From assembly GCA_965224575.1 (NCBI GenBank), contig CBDCZQ010000006.1, positions 1,674,001 through 1,738,000 on the forward strand: 64,000 nt of DNA. The letters are read 5' to 3'. The stretch's first letter is position 1; every line of letters begins with the position of its first letter. Of this stretch, positions 17,243-26,240 are shown piece after piece. The notes beneath the pieces are model-generated. The model ran no database searches. It was not told where the DNA came from and saw only the letters and a program-made list of their open reading frames with translations. The DNA comes from QPIN01 sp965224575. GTDB taxonomy: Bacteria; Pseudomonadota; Gammaproteobacteria; Methylococcales; Methylomonadaceae. The position numbers and the translations under genes are program-made.

Positions 17243-20068
17243 TTAGGCAAATTGTCGTACTTCACCATCACCATCAATGTTTTGTACGCAACGTCCACAT
17301 AGCTCAGGATGCTGTTCGTTTTCACCTATATCAAATGTTTGGTGCCAGCAACGAACGCATTTTTCATGTTCTGATGCAGTCACTTTTAGCTTTATGCCAT
17401 CTATTTCTGTTTGAATAGCATCATCTGGACAGAATTTTTCGTCAGACAATGATGCGGCCGAGGTTATGAAAATAAAGTGTAGCTCACTGGATAACAAGTT
17501 TAAGGTGGAGAAGTATTCTTCATTACAATACAATTCAACTTCTGCATTGAGGGAAGAGCCAATTTCTCCTTTAGATCTGACTTGTTCAATTTCTTTGCTG
17601 ACAGCGGTGCGAACTTGCATGATTTTATCCCAGAATTCACGTCCCATGGATGTTTCCGTATCAAGCTTAAACAGTTTGTCATACCATGTTTCCAAAAATA
17701 CTGAATCACTTCGTTTTCCAGGAATATTTTGCCAGATTTCATCAGCTGTATAACTAGTAATAGGTGCAAGCCAGCGTGTTAAAGCCTCTACAATATGGTA
17801 TAAGGCAGTTTGTGCAGATCGACGTGCGTGTCCATTTGTTTTCGCAGTGTATAGGCGGTCTTTAGTAATATCAACATAAAAACTTCCTAAATCCATCGCA
17901 CAAAAGTGATGTACTTTTTGGTAGATTTGCTGAAAATGATATGTTTCATACGAGTCGATAACATCTCGTTGCAATTGATAAGTCTTATCAACTACCCAGC
18001 GATCTAAGGGGAGCATATTCTTTGCTTCAACACAATCCGTAGCGGGATCAAAACCATCAAGATTCGATAATAAAAATCGTGCTGTATTTCTTAAACGGCG
18101 ATAGCCATCTGATGTACGCTTTAGAATTTCATCTGAAACATTCATTTCACCACGATAATCGGTTGCAGCAACCCATAAACGAAGTACGTCGGCTCCTAAT
18201 GATTTCATTATGGTTTGGGGGGCGACAACATTTCCTGCGGATTTGGACATCTTCTTCCCGTCAGCATCAACGGTAAAACCATGTGTTAAAACAGCTTTAT
18301 AGGGTGCGACATCATTCATTGCCGTTGATGTTAGTAAGGATGATTGAAACCAGCCTCTGTGTTGATCTGAGCCTTCTAAATATAAATCAGCAGGAAACGT
18401 GAGTTGTTCTCTGCAATCTAATATGGCTGCATGGGTCACACCTGAATCAAACCAAACATCGAGTGTGTCTGTCATTTTTTCATAATGTTCGGCATCTTCA
18501 CCGATCAGTTCAGACGCTTCGAGTTCGAACCAGGCTTCTATCCCTTTTTCTTCAATAAGTTTGGCAATTTCTTCGATAAGCTCGTTGGTGCGAGGATGTA
18601 ATTCACGAGTTACTTTATGCACGAACAATGCAATAGGTACGCCCCATGTTCGTTGGCGAGAGATGCACCAATCGGGTCGACCTTCTATCATGCTTTCTAT
18701 TCTTGCTTGCCCCCAGTCAGGAATCCAGTCAACACGCTTTACTTCTGACAATGCTTGTTCACGTAGATGGTTTTTATCCATAGAAATAAACCATTGAGGT
18801 GTGGCTCTAAAAATAATGGGCGTTTTATGGCGCCAGCAATGAGGGTAACTGTGCAAAATAGCATGATGATGTACAAGTTGATCCTTTTCCTTTAGCACTT
18901 CAAGAACGTGTTCGTTTGCTTTGAATACGTGCTCACCTGCGAATAATTCGGTATTCGGTAAAAATACACCATTACTATCTACTGGATTGTCTACTGGCAA
19001 TCCATATTTCATGCCAATAACATAATCGTCTTGTCCATGTCCAGGTGCGGTATGAACAGCGCCTGTACCAGCATCTGTTGTCACATGGTTGCCTAAGACA
19101 ATAGGGACTTGTCGGTCATAAAAAGGGTGTTGTAATAATTGCTTATCTAAGGCACTACCTTTGCAATAAGCAATGACTTTATGTTCACCGGCATCAAAGC
19201 GAAGCATAGCGTCTTTTAGTAAAACCTCTGCAATAACCAAGCGTTCTTGTTTTCCGTTTATTTCACATTGGACAACAGCATATTCTAGTTCCGGGTTAAG
19301 GGCTACACCTTGATTAGCTGGTAACGTCCAGGGTGTTGTTGTCCAAATAACAACAGATAAAGGGCCTTCACCAAAATATTCAGGCGAGTGATGACAGCTC
19401 GCCATAAAAGTAGTTTCATCGCATACTTGAAAACGAACATCTATTGCTGGCGAATGTTTGTCCTCATATTCAACTTCCGCTTCTGCTAATGCTGAACCGC
19501 AATCAGTACACCAATGAACCGGTTTTGCGCCTTGAGTTAAGTGTCCTTTGGTAGCAATTTTACCTAAAGATCGAACAATATCTGCTTCAAAAGCATAGTC
19601 CATCGTTAGGTAAGGATTGTCCCATTCGCCTAAAATACCCAGACGAATAAATTCTTCTTTTTGAGCTTTGACTTGCTTGCTAGCGTAAAGACGACACTCT
19701 TTACGAAAGACTTCAGGTGAAACCTTTACACCTGCTTTGCCTATTTTTTTTTCTACCATTAATTCGATTGGCAAGCCATGACAATCCCAGCCAGGCACAT
19801 AAGGAGCATCAAACCCACTTAATGATTTGGATTTTAGAATAATATCTTTTAAGACTTTATTAACAGCATGGCCAATATGGATCGCACCGTTGGCGTAAGG
19901 AGGGCCATCGTGCAAAATAAATTTAGGGCGACCTGCAAACTCATCTCTGATTTGTTGATATAAATCAGCTTCATTCCATTTTTTTAAACGTTCTGGCTCG
20001 CGCTGAGCTAAGTTGCCTTTCATTGGAAAAGCTGTTTTGGGTAAGTTTAGTGTCTTTTTGTAATCCAT
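17243..20068 (-). CDS. ileS: Isoleucyl-tRNA synthetase
   Basis: Class I aminoacyl-tRNA synthetase of 941 residues that charges tRNA-Ile. The HIGH motif reads HIGHAVNKVL at about 62. The KMSKS motif reads GKKMSKSAGNV at about 606. A C-terminal zinc ribbon has four cysteines (CVRCWH and CGRC). An editing domain lies between the two motifs (TTTPWTLPANQGVALNP and GTGAVHTAPGHGQDDY). Full length and normal. It sits 11 bases after ribF. Confidence 0.98.
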   Translation of the reverse strand: MDYKKTLNLPKTAFPMKGNLAQREPERLKKWNEADLYQQIRDEFAGRPKFILHDGPPYANGAIHIGHAVNKVLKDIILKSKSLSGFDAPYVPGWDCHGLPIELMVEKKIGKAGVKVSPEVFRKECRLYASKQVKAQKEEFIRLGILGEWDNPYLTMDYAFEADIVRSLGKIATKGHLTQGAKPVHWCTDCGSALAEAEVEYEDKHSPAIDVRFQVCDETTFMASCHHSPEYFGEGPLSVVIWTTTPWTLPANQGVALNPELEYAVVQCEINGKQERLVIAEVLLKDAMLRFDAGEHKVIAYCKGSALDKQLLQHPFYDRQVPIVLGNHVTTDAGTGAVHTAPGHGQDDYVIGMKYGLPVDNPVDSNGVFLPNTELFAGEHVFKANEHVLEVLKEKDQLVHHHAILHSYPHCWRHKTPIIFRATPQWFISMDKNHLREQALSEVKRVDWIPDWGQARIESMIEGRPDWCISRQRTWGVPIALFVHKVTRELHPRTNELIEEIAKLIEEKGIEAWFELEASELIGEDAEHYEKMTDTLDVWFDSGVTHAAILDCREQLTFPADLYLEGSDQHRGWFQSSLLTSTAMNDVAPYKAVLTHGFTVDADGKKMSKSAGNVVAPQTIMKSLGADVLRLWVAATDYRGEMNVSDEILKRTSDGYRRLRNTARFLLSNLDGFDPATDCVEAKNMLPLDRWVVDKTYQLQRDVIDSYETYHFQQIYQKVHHFCAMDLGSFYVDITKDRLYTAKTNGHARRSAQTALYHIVEALTRWLAPITSYTADEIWQNIPGKRSDSVFLETWYDKLFKLDTETSMGREFWDKIMQVRTAVSKEIEQVRSKGEIGSSLNAEVELYCNEEYFSTLNLLSSELHFIFITSAASLSDEKFCPDDAIQTEIDGIKLKVTASEHEKCVRCWHQTFDIGENEQHPELCGRCVQNIDGDGEVRQFA

Positions 20069-20079
20069 CTTTTAGTTAG

Positions 20080-21015
20080 CTAAGTCAAATGGGTGAAAAT
20101 TTGTTTTGTAGCAATAATATCTTTGTTGATTTGTGTTTTAAGGTCATTTATATGGTCGAAGCGTATTTCATCTCTAATTTTTTGTTTAAAATGAACTTCG
20201 ACATAATGTCCATAGATGTCCTGATTAAAGTCAAATAAATGAGTTTCTAAAATGACTTTTTTTCCTCCGTCAACAGTAGGTCGGGTGCCTACATTTGCAA
20301 CCCCTTGTATTTCTTTGTTATCAATACCTGTCATGGTGACAGCAAAAACGCCTGTTATAGGCGTGTTTTTTCTAAACATTCGTATATTAGCAGTAGGAAA
20401 ACCAATGGTTCTTCCTCGTTTGTTGCCATGAGCGACTCTTCCACAAACCGAATAGTCACGTCCAAGCAATTGTTTTGCCTTTAACAAATCACCGCAGCCT
20501 AAGGCATCTCTAATGAGGGTGCTGCTAACTCTATGGTCATCGACAAAATGGGAATTGGTATCTTCAACTTTAAAGCCAAAAGATTTGCCTTTTTCTTTAA
20601 GCATAGAAAAATTTCCACGACGTGCTTTGCCAAAATGAAAATCATCACCAATAATTAGATGTTTTACATTAAGTTTTTTGACCAAATAATTAGTAATGAA
20701 ATTTTCAGCCTCGTAATTTGCCAGTGATTTATTAAATTTGACTACTAACACCTTATCAATAGGTAGCAATTTAAATTGTATAGCCTTTTCTCTTAGGCGT
20801 GTGAGTCGAGATGGCGCGTTTTCACCAAGAAAAAATTCTAATGGCTGGGGCTCAAACACCATGACTACAACAGGAAGGTTCATCGCTTTACCTTGTGCAG
20901 ATAGTTTTACGATGACTTTTTTATGCCCTGTATGGACGCCATCAAAGTTTCCAATACTAAGAACGCAACCATTTTTTAAAGGTTTAAGGTGCTCAAGTCC
21001 CCTAATTAGATGCAT
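20080..21015 (-). CDS. ribF: Bifunctional riboflavin kinase / FAD synthetase
   Basis: Makes FMN and FAD from riboflavin. The N-terminal adenylyltransferase domain has SIGNFDGVHTGHKKVI (about 20-35) and the ISSTxIR-like signature VSSTLIRDAL. The C-terminal kinase domain has GRVAHGNKRGRTIGFPTANI and GVANVGTRPTV. 311 residues, full length. It sits between murJ and ileS on the minus strand, the common gammaproteobacterial order. Confidence 0.97.
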   Translation of the reverse strand: MHLIRGLEHLKPLKNGCVLSIGNFDGVHTGHKKVIVKLSAQGKAMNLPVVVMVFEPQPLEFFLGENAPSRLTRLREKAIQFKLLPIDKVLVVKFNKSLANYEAENFITNYLVKKLNVKHLIIGDDFHFGKARRGNFSMLKEKGKSFGFKVEDTNSHFVDDHRVSSTLIRDALGCGDLLKAKQLLGRDYSVCGRVAHGNKRGRTIGFPTANIRMFRKNTPITGVFAVTMTGIDNKEIQGVANVGTRPTVDGGKKVILETHLFDFNQDIYGHYVEVHFKQKIRDEIRFDHINDLKTQINKDIIATKQIFTHLT

Positions 21016-21088
21016 AGATAGTTATAGGAATAAAACCCGTGATTCTAACATTAACTAGCAGGTAAATTCATCATCATTGAGAATGAAA

Positions 21089-22621
21089 TTATTTATTAAC
21101 AAAATTGCTAGGTCTTATGCCTATTAATAATAACGCGAATAGATAAACTAGGCCAGCGAGGCAAATCCAAATTGCCAGATTAAAGGCTCTATCATAGGTA
21201 GACCATTCAAACCATTGATTGGTATCAACACAAATATATAAAAAAAGAGCCATTATTTCGTTGGCAAAGATAATTTTTATAAAAAAATTAGCCCAGTTTT
21301 TTCCTGGTGTAAATATTTTGTCTTTGATTAATTTACCTAGCAAAAGGGATGCATTGAAAAATGCACTTAAAGAAGTGGCTAGGGCTAGCCCTGTGTGAGC
21401 AAAGGGGAATGCTAAGACTACATTTAATCCCATATTGGCAACCATTGCATAAATACCAAATCGAACGGGTGTTTTTGTGTCTTTACGAGAACTAAAGCCA
21501 GGAACTAAAACTTTAACCAGGATAAAGCCTAACAAGCCCATGGAGTAGGCCATTAAACTTTTTCCTGCAAAATGTACATCATGGGTTGTGAATTTATCGC
21601 CTTGAAATAAAGTGGATAGCATGGGTTCTGCAAGCATTAATAGTCCAATGGAAGCAGGTAAACCGATTAACAAAACCAGTTGTAACGCCCAGTTTAATGA
21701 TTTGGAAAATTGAATTGGGTCGTTTGCTGCATGATTTTTAGATAAACTAGGTAAAATAACTGTTGCTAAGGCAATACCAAAAAGACCTAAAGGAAATTCG
21801 ACTAAGCGATCTGAAAAATATAGCCAGGAAACACTTCCTGCTGCAAGAAGGGAGGCTATAATGGTGTCGAGTAATAGATTAATTTGAGTAACCGAAACAC
21901 CAAATATAGCCGGCAACATGAGTTTTAATATTCGTTTGACACCTGGATCTTTAAAGCCTAATTTCAGCTTGGGTAATAAGCCAAGTCGGTATAATGCAGG
22001 AAACTGAAATAAAAGCTGCACTATTCCTGCGGCAAAGACTCCCCATGCTAAGGCAATAATAGGTTCTGACATAAGAGGAGAAAGCCATATTGCAGCGGAA
22101 ATCATGCAAATATTTAAAAACACAGGGGTAAATGCAGGGATTGCAAATTTTCCGTGAGAGTTTAATATGCCGCCAGCAAAAGCAACAGACGAGATAAAAA
22201 ATAAATAAGGAAAAGTGATTCTAAGCATTTGTACTGCTAAATCGTATTGTTTACCTTCATTTGAAAAGCCAGGTGCAAACAAAGTAATGATGATAGGAGC
22301 AGCAATCACACCAATAAGACTGATAATTGCCAGCGCTAGTGCTAGGGTTCCAGCAGTTTTATCTATGAATAGTTTTAAGGCTTGTTTGCTACCTTGTTCT
22401 TTATAGTCGGATAACACGGGGACAAAGGCCTGAGCAAAAGCACCTTCTGCAAATAAACGGCGTAGGAAGTTAGGGATTTTAAAGGCAACATAAAAGGCGT
22501 CGGTTCCTGCATCCACGCCAAATATACGCGCAAATAGCATGTCTCTAATAAAGCCAAGGATCCGAGAGATCATTGTCATACTGCTAACGATAGCGGTTGA
22601 TTTTAAAAGTTGTTTGCTCAA
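21089..22621 (-). CDS. murJ: Lipid II flippase MurJ
   Basis: Polytopic inner-membrane MOP-superfamily transporter (510 residues, about 14 helices) that flips lipid II for peptidoglycan synthesis. The family signatures GFIRDMLFARIFG, TDAFYVAFKIPNFLRRLFAEGAFAQAFVPVL and LPSLSKNHA are present. It is first in the murJ-ribF-ileS-lspA series and divergent from rpsT. Confidence 0.97.
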   Translation of the reverse strand: MSKQLLKSTAIVSSMTMISRILGFIRDMLFARIFGVDAGTDAFYVAFKIPNFLRRLFAEGAFAQAFVPVLSDYKEQGSKQALKLFIDKTAGTLALALAIISLIGVIAAPIIITLFAPGFSNEGKQYDLAVQMLRITFPYLFFISSVAFAGGILNSHGKFAIPAFTPVFLNICMISAAIWLSPLMSEPIIALAWGVFAAGIVQLLFQFPALYRLGLLPKLKLGFKDPGVKRILKLMLPAIFGVSVTQINLLLDTIIASLLAAGSVSWLYFSDRLVEFPLGLFGIALATVILPSLSKNHAANDPIQFSKSLNWALQLVLLIGLPASIGLLMLAEPMLSTLFQGDKFTTHDVHFAGKSLMAYSMGLLGFILVKVLVPGFSSRKDTKTPVRFGIYAMVANMGLNVVLAFPFAHTGLALATSLSAFFNASLLLGKLIKDKIFTPGKNWANFFIKIIFANEIMALFLYICVDTNQWFEWSTYDRAFNLAIWICLAGLVYLFALLLIGIRPSNFVNK

Positions 22622-22648
22622 TGTACTATTAATGTGGCTATAAAAAAG

Positions 22649-22677
22649 TTGACAATCATATCATTTAACAAGATAAT
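22649..22677 (+). promoter_or_regulatory. Sigma-70 promoter of rpsT
   Basis: TTGACA (22649-22654), a 17-base spacer and GATAAT (22672-22677) form a near-consensus promoter. The predicted start site is near 22684, giving a leader of about 30 bases before the rpsT ATG at 22714. Confidence 0.8.
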
Positions 22678-22713
22678 ACGCGGTTCTTATTTAACACAGA
22701 CAGAATTGGTAAC

Positions 22714-22977
22714 ATGGCTAATACAGCACAGGCTAAAAAAAGAGCACGTCAGGCAGAAAAAAGTCGCATTCGTAATGCAGGGCAGCGTAGTAATATGCGT
22801 ACTTTTATCAAAAAAGTAATTGCAGCTGTCGAATCTGGTGATAAAGAACAGGCTCAGGCCGCTTTTAAAACTGTTGTTCCAATTATTGATACTGGGGTAT
22901 CTAAAGGTCTTATTCATAAAAATAAAGCTGCACGGAATAAAAGTAGATTGAACTCAAGAGTTCATGCAATGACTTAA
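22714..22977 (+). CDS. rpsT: 30S ribosomal protein S20
   Basis: 87-residue basic helical protein binding 16S rRNA. It starts MANTAQAKKRARQAEKSR and continues with QRSNMRTFIKKV, and ends in the conserved KGLIHKNKAARNKSRLNSRV segment. The ribosome binding site is weak (no AGGAG-like sequence near the ATG), as is common for rpsT. It is a monocistronic unit with its own promoter and terminator, divergent from murJ. Confidence 0.98.
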   Translation: MANTAQAKKRARQAEKSRIRNAGQRSNMRTFIKKVIAAVESGDKEQAQAAFKTVVPIIDTGVSKGLIHKNKAARNKSRLNSRVHAMT

Positions 22978-22995
22978 TTAGGTCAACGAATTCAG

Positions 22996-23036
22996 AAAAA
23001 GGTCGACATACTATTTCGTATGTCGACCTTTTTTTT
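22996..23036 (+). terminator. Rho-independent terminator of rpsT
   Basis: Perfect 10-bp stem GGTCGACATA / TATGTCGACC with an 8-base loop, preceded by an A-run and followed by eight T. The A and T runs extend the stem, so it could also work in the reverse direction. Confidence 0.95.
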
Positions 23037-23110
23037 GCCGTGAAGGAAATAGATTTTACTTTGAAGGGAGCTCTATATCATTAAAATAATGCTAATACGA
23101 GTGTTGTGAT

Positions 23111-24235
23111 CTAGACTAGAACCAGATTGTCTCTATGAATCAGTTCTGCATCATCGGCATATCCAAGAACTGATTCAAAATCGGAGCTAGGTTTTCCCGC
23201 TATTTTTTTGCTTTCTTCTGAGTTGTAATTGATTAGGCCTCGAGCAATCTCAGTTCCATTTAATGAAATGCAGGAGATTAGATCTCCACGATTGAACTGA
23301 CCTGTAACTGATTTGACGCCAACGGCAAGCAAGCTTTTTCCTGCGTTTTGTAAAATTTTAGCCGCACCATCATCAAGTGTTAGTTGTCCTCTAATCTGTA
23401 ATTGGCCTGCAAGCCATTGTTTTCTTGCGGCTATTGGTGTTATATTAGGAACTAAAAAAGTTCCTTTTTTTTCGCCGGATATAATTTTTTTTATTATATT
23501 ATGTTCGCTCCCTGAGGCAATGACTGTTGCTGCGCCTGAGCGAGCGGCAAGCCGAGAGGCTAGTATTTTTGTAAACATGCCGCCTCGACCTAATCCGCTT
23601 GTGCTTTCGCCGGCTACTTTATCAAGCAAAGGGTCGTCAGTGAAAGCTTTTGTAATTAGCTGGGCATCAGGGTTTGTGCTGGGGTTGGAATCTAAAAGAC
23701 CTTTTTGATCGGTTAGAATGATAAGCAAATCTGCTCCAACCAAGTTTGCAACTAAAGCAGCTAGCGTGTCGTTGTCGCCAAATCGAATTTCATCTGTAGC
23801 AACGGTATCATTTTCATTAATAACAGGAACAGCGTTAAACTTTAAGAGTGTTAACAGGGTGCTTCTGGCATTTAAATAACGTTGGCGGTTTGATAGGTCT
23901 TCGTGTGTTAAAAGAACTTGTGCTGCATGAAGGTTGTGTTTTTGAAAGCTATCTTCAAATATTTGAATTAACCCCATTTGTCCAATGGAGGCGGCTGCCT
24001 GTAATTCATGCAATGTTTTGGGTCGTTGCTTGAGTCCAAGTCGGCTAATACCTTCAGCGACTGAGCCGGATGAAACGAGTAAAATTTCTTTATCTTGTAA
24101 ACATATATGGGATATTTGTTCAATCCAGTCAGCAATAGCAGGTTTGTTAAGTCCGCGTCCTCCGTCAGTCAGAAGAGAGCTACCAATTTTTACAACGATG
24201 CGTTTTGCTTTAGGGAAGTCACACCTGTTCATCAC
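23111..24235 (-). CDS. proB: Glutamate 5-kinase
   Basis: First enzyme of proline synthesis, phosphorylating glutamate. The kinase domain begins RIVVKIGSSLLTDGGRGL and has LLVSSGSVAEGISRLGL, NENDTVATDEIRFGDNDTLAALVA and the GLGRGGMFTKILASRLAA loop. A C-terminal PUA domain (about 280-374) is present, so this is the long form. The start is at 24235 or at the adjacent Met codon at 24232. It overlaps the end of obgE by up to 17 bases, showing tight coupling to that gene. Confidence 0.96.
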   Translation of the reverse strand: MMNRCDFPKAKRIVVKIGSSLLTDGGRGLNKPAIADWIEQISHICLQDKEILLVSSGSVAEGISRLGLKQRPKTLHELQAAASIGQMGLIQIFEDSFQKHNLHAAQVLLTHEDLSNRQRYLNARSTLLTLLKFNAVPVINENDTVATDEIRFGDNDTLAALVANLVGADLLIILTDQKGLLDSNPSTNPDAQLITKAFTDDPLLDKVAGESTSGLGRGGMFTKILASRLAARSGAATVIASGSEHNIIKKIISGEKKGTFLVPNITPIAARKQWLAGQLQIRGQLTLDDGAAKILQNAGKSLLAVGVKSVTGQFNRGDLISCISLNGTEIARGLINYNSEESKKIAGKPSSDFESVLGYADDAELIHRDNLVLV

Positions 24236-25253
24236 TGTTGTCTTGTTTTTGGTCTATAAAGTCCATGATTGCGTACATAAGCTCCTGTGTGCCTTGTTTT
24301 TTTAATGCAGAAATTTTAAATACAGGGCCTGTCCAATTGATTTCTTTAATTATTGCTTTGCAGTGTGCTTCTGCTTCATCATCTAAAAGCCGGTCAATTT
24401 TGTTTAAAATAAGCCAGCGTGGTTTATTTGCCAACTCGTCACTCCATTTTTTAATTTCGGTTGTTATTTTTATAGCTGCTTCGGCAGGAGATTCTTGTGA
24501 TTCATAAGGCATTACGTCAATTAGATGTAACAAAATTCTAGTTCGAGAAAGATGTTTTAAAAACTGCAGCCCTAACCCTAGCCCTTCTGCAGCACCTTCA
24601 ATTACACCAGGGATGTCTGCGATAACAAAGCTTCTTAGGTCATCTACGCGGACTACGCCAAGATTGGGGTGTAGTGTGGTAAAAGGGTAGTCAGCAACTT
24701 TTGGTTTTGCAGATGAAACTGAGCGAATTAAACTGGATTTTCCTGCGTTAGGCATGCCTAATAATCCTACGTCAGCAATAACCATGAGTTCAAGTTTTAG
24801 TGTTCTAAATTCGCCTGGCTTGCCTTTTGAAAACTGCTGAGGTGTTCTGTTTATGCTGCTTTTGAAGCGAGTATTTCCAAGGCCATGAAAGCCTCCTTTT
24901 GCAACTAACAGGGTGTCTCCAGCTGTTATTAAGTCCCCAATTTTTTCATCTGTATCGCTTGTATATACAAGGGTGCCAGGAGGGACTGGGAGGTAATGGT
25001 CTTTACCTTTTTTTCCAGTACAGTTACGGCCCATACCGTTTTGCCCACGTTGAGCTTTATGTAGGGAGTTGAATCGAAAATCGGCTAAAGTATTAACGTT
25101 TTCGGTAGCAATAAGATAAATACTGCCGCCGTCGCCGCCGTCGCCGCCGTCAGGTCCTCCCATAGGAATGTATTTTTCTCTTCGAAAGGTAGCGATGCCA
25201 TTTCCACCGGCACCTGCTTCTACACGAATTTCAGCTTCGTCAACAAATCTCAT
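24219..25253 (-). CDS. obgE: Obg family GTPase
   Basis: Essential ribosome-associated GTPase of 344 residues. The N-terminal glycine-rich Obg fold (1 to ~158) includes EAGAGGNGIATFRREKYIPMG and the repeated GGDGGDGG. The G domain follows with G1 GMPNAGKSSLI, G3 DIPGVIEG and G4 NKID. It lies downstream of rplU-rpmA on the same strand and is followed by the overlapping proB. Confidence 0.97.
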   Translation of the reverse strand: MRFVDEAEIRVEAGAGGNGIATFRREKYIPMGGPDGGDGGDGGSIYLIATENVNTLADFRFNSLHKAQRGQNGMGRNCTGKKGKDHYLPVPPGTLVYTSDTDEKIGDLITAGDTLLVAKGGFHGLGNTRFKSSINRTPQQFSKGKPGEFRTLKLELMVIADVGLLGMPNAGKSSLIRSVSSAKPKVADYPFTTLHPNLGVVRVDDLRSFVIADIPGVIEGAAEGLGLGLQFLKHLSRTRILLHLIDVMPYESQESPAEAAIKITTEIKKWSDELANKPRWLILNKIDRLLDDEAEAHCKAIIKEINWTGPVFKISALKKQGTQELMYAIMDFIDQKQDNSDEQV

Positions 25254-25393
25254 TATTTCTTGAGTTAAGGTTTATTTTTGCGAAAAGATGATGTGGGCAG
25301 TGTTATGACAAGCCTAAATTAATTTGGCAAAAACGTTGTGTTTAGATTGTGGGTGAGTTGTAAGTTTCTTAGCTCGCGAGGGTGCTGTAAAAC

Positions 25394-25425
25394 AAAAAAG
25401 CCCCGTAATTGACGAGGCTTTTGAT
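25394..25425 (-). terminator. Terminator after rpmA
   Basis: On the minus strand AAGCCTCG pairs with CGGGGCTT (one mismatch) around an 8-base loop, followed by TTTTTTG. It lies between the rpmA stop and the obgE start, so obgE may receive only read-through transcription or have its own promoter. Confidence 0.8.
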
Positions 25426-25450
25426 CAGGAATTATGTTTGTCTAAATGTG

Positions 25451-25711
25451 CTAAGCGGCAACCATAATGCTGATGTATTTGCGATTTTTAGGACCTTTTT
25501 CTTGAAAGGTTACCTTTCCGTTTGCAGTTGCAAATAAAGTATGATCTTTGCCCATGCCAACATTGTCACCTGCGTGAAATTTGGTTCCACGTTGACGAAC
25601 CAGGATGTTTCCTGCGAGAACTTCTTGTCCACCGTATCTTTTAACGCCAAGTCTTTTGGCGTTAGAATCTCGTCCGTTTCTTGTGCTACCGCCTGCTTTT
25701 TTATGAGCCAT
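25451..25711 (-). CDS. rpmA: 50S ribosomal protein L27
   Basis: 86-residue protein near the peptidyl transferase centre. The start MAHKKAGGSTRNGRDS and the following RLGVKRYGGQ and IVRQRGTKFHAGDNVGMGKDHTLFA are the family signatures. It lies 15 bases after rplU in a two-gene ribosomal unit. Confidence 0.98.
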   Translation of the reverse strand: MAHKKAGGSTRNGRDSNAKRLGVKRYGGQEVLAGNILVRQRGTKFHAGDNVGMGKDHTLFATANGKVTFQEKGPKNRKYISIMVAA

Positions 25712-25726
25712 TTTTTACTCCTGATT

Positions 25727-26038
25727 TTATGCAGATATGCCAGTAACCTGGATTTCTGTGAAGTATTGACGATGCCCCATTTGTTTCATGTGGTGCTTAC
25801 GTCTTTTGAATTTAATGATTTTTATTTTTTTGTGTCTGCCTTGAGAAATAACCTCAGCTGTAACTTTTCCTGACTCAACATAGGGTTGGCCAATTTTAGT
25901 TTCATTGTCAGATTGAATCATTAATACTTTATCGAACTCTACGCTATCGCCAGTGCCAAGTTCAAGTTTTTCTATTTTTAGGGTCGTACCTTCTTCTACT
26001 CGGTACTGTTTACCACCTGTTTGAATTACAGCGTACAT
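25727..26038 (-). CDS. rplU: 50S ribosomal protein L21
   Basis: 103-residue 23S rRNA-binding protein with the start MYAVIQTGGKQYRVEEGTTL and the C-terminal KKIKIIKFKRRKHHMKQMGHRQYFTEIQV typical of L21, apart from the short end ISA. First gene of rplU-rpmA and divergent from ispB, a widely conserved gammaproteobacterial arrangement. Confidence 0.98.
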   Translation of the reverse strand: MYAVIQTGGKQYRVEEGTTLKIEKLELGTGDSVEFDKVLMIQSDNETKIGQPYVESGKVTAEVISQGRHKKIKIIKFKRRKHHMKQMGHRQYFTEIQVTGISA

Positions 26039-26085
26039 CTACGAAAGCCCCGTCAAGCATTTAATCTGTTAAAAGTGAACAGAAA

Positions 26086-26114
26086 ATTATATGTTTAAAA
26101 TTAAGCTACGTCAA
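26086..26114 (-). promoter_or_regulatory. Sigma-70 promoter of rplU-rpmA
   Basis: On the minus strand TTGACG (26114-26109), a 17-base spacer and TATAAT (26091-26086) form a near-perfect promoter. It lies about 48 bases before the rplU start. Confidence 0.85.
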
Positions 26115-26164
26115 CTTTAAATTTATTGACCATTGATAGCAATATTGTAAAATAACATAATAAA

Positions 26165-26198
26165 GCTATTGACACCACCTAGTGTTTTTCAATAGCAT
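26165..26198 (+). promoter_or_regulatory. ispB promoter overlapping an inverted repeat
   Basis: TTGACA (26169-26174), an 18-base spacer and TAGCAT (26193-26198) form a plausible promoter 43 bases before the ispB ATG. The exact inverted repeat GCTATTGA (26165-26172) / TCAATAGC (26189-26196) overlaps both promoter boxes and could be a repressor operator. Confidence 0.5.
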
Positions 26199-26240
26199 GG
26201 GTGGTTGATTATCGGATTATAGACAATAGTATTATTGAGA

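Noticed and set aside
25125..25155. Tandem GCCGCCGTC-like triplet repeat
   Set aside because: It encodes the normal glycine-aspartate-rich GGDGGDGG stretch of the Obg fold on the minus strand, not a separate repeat locus.
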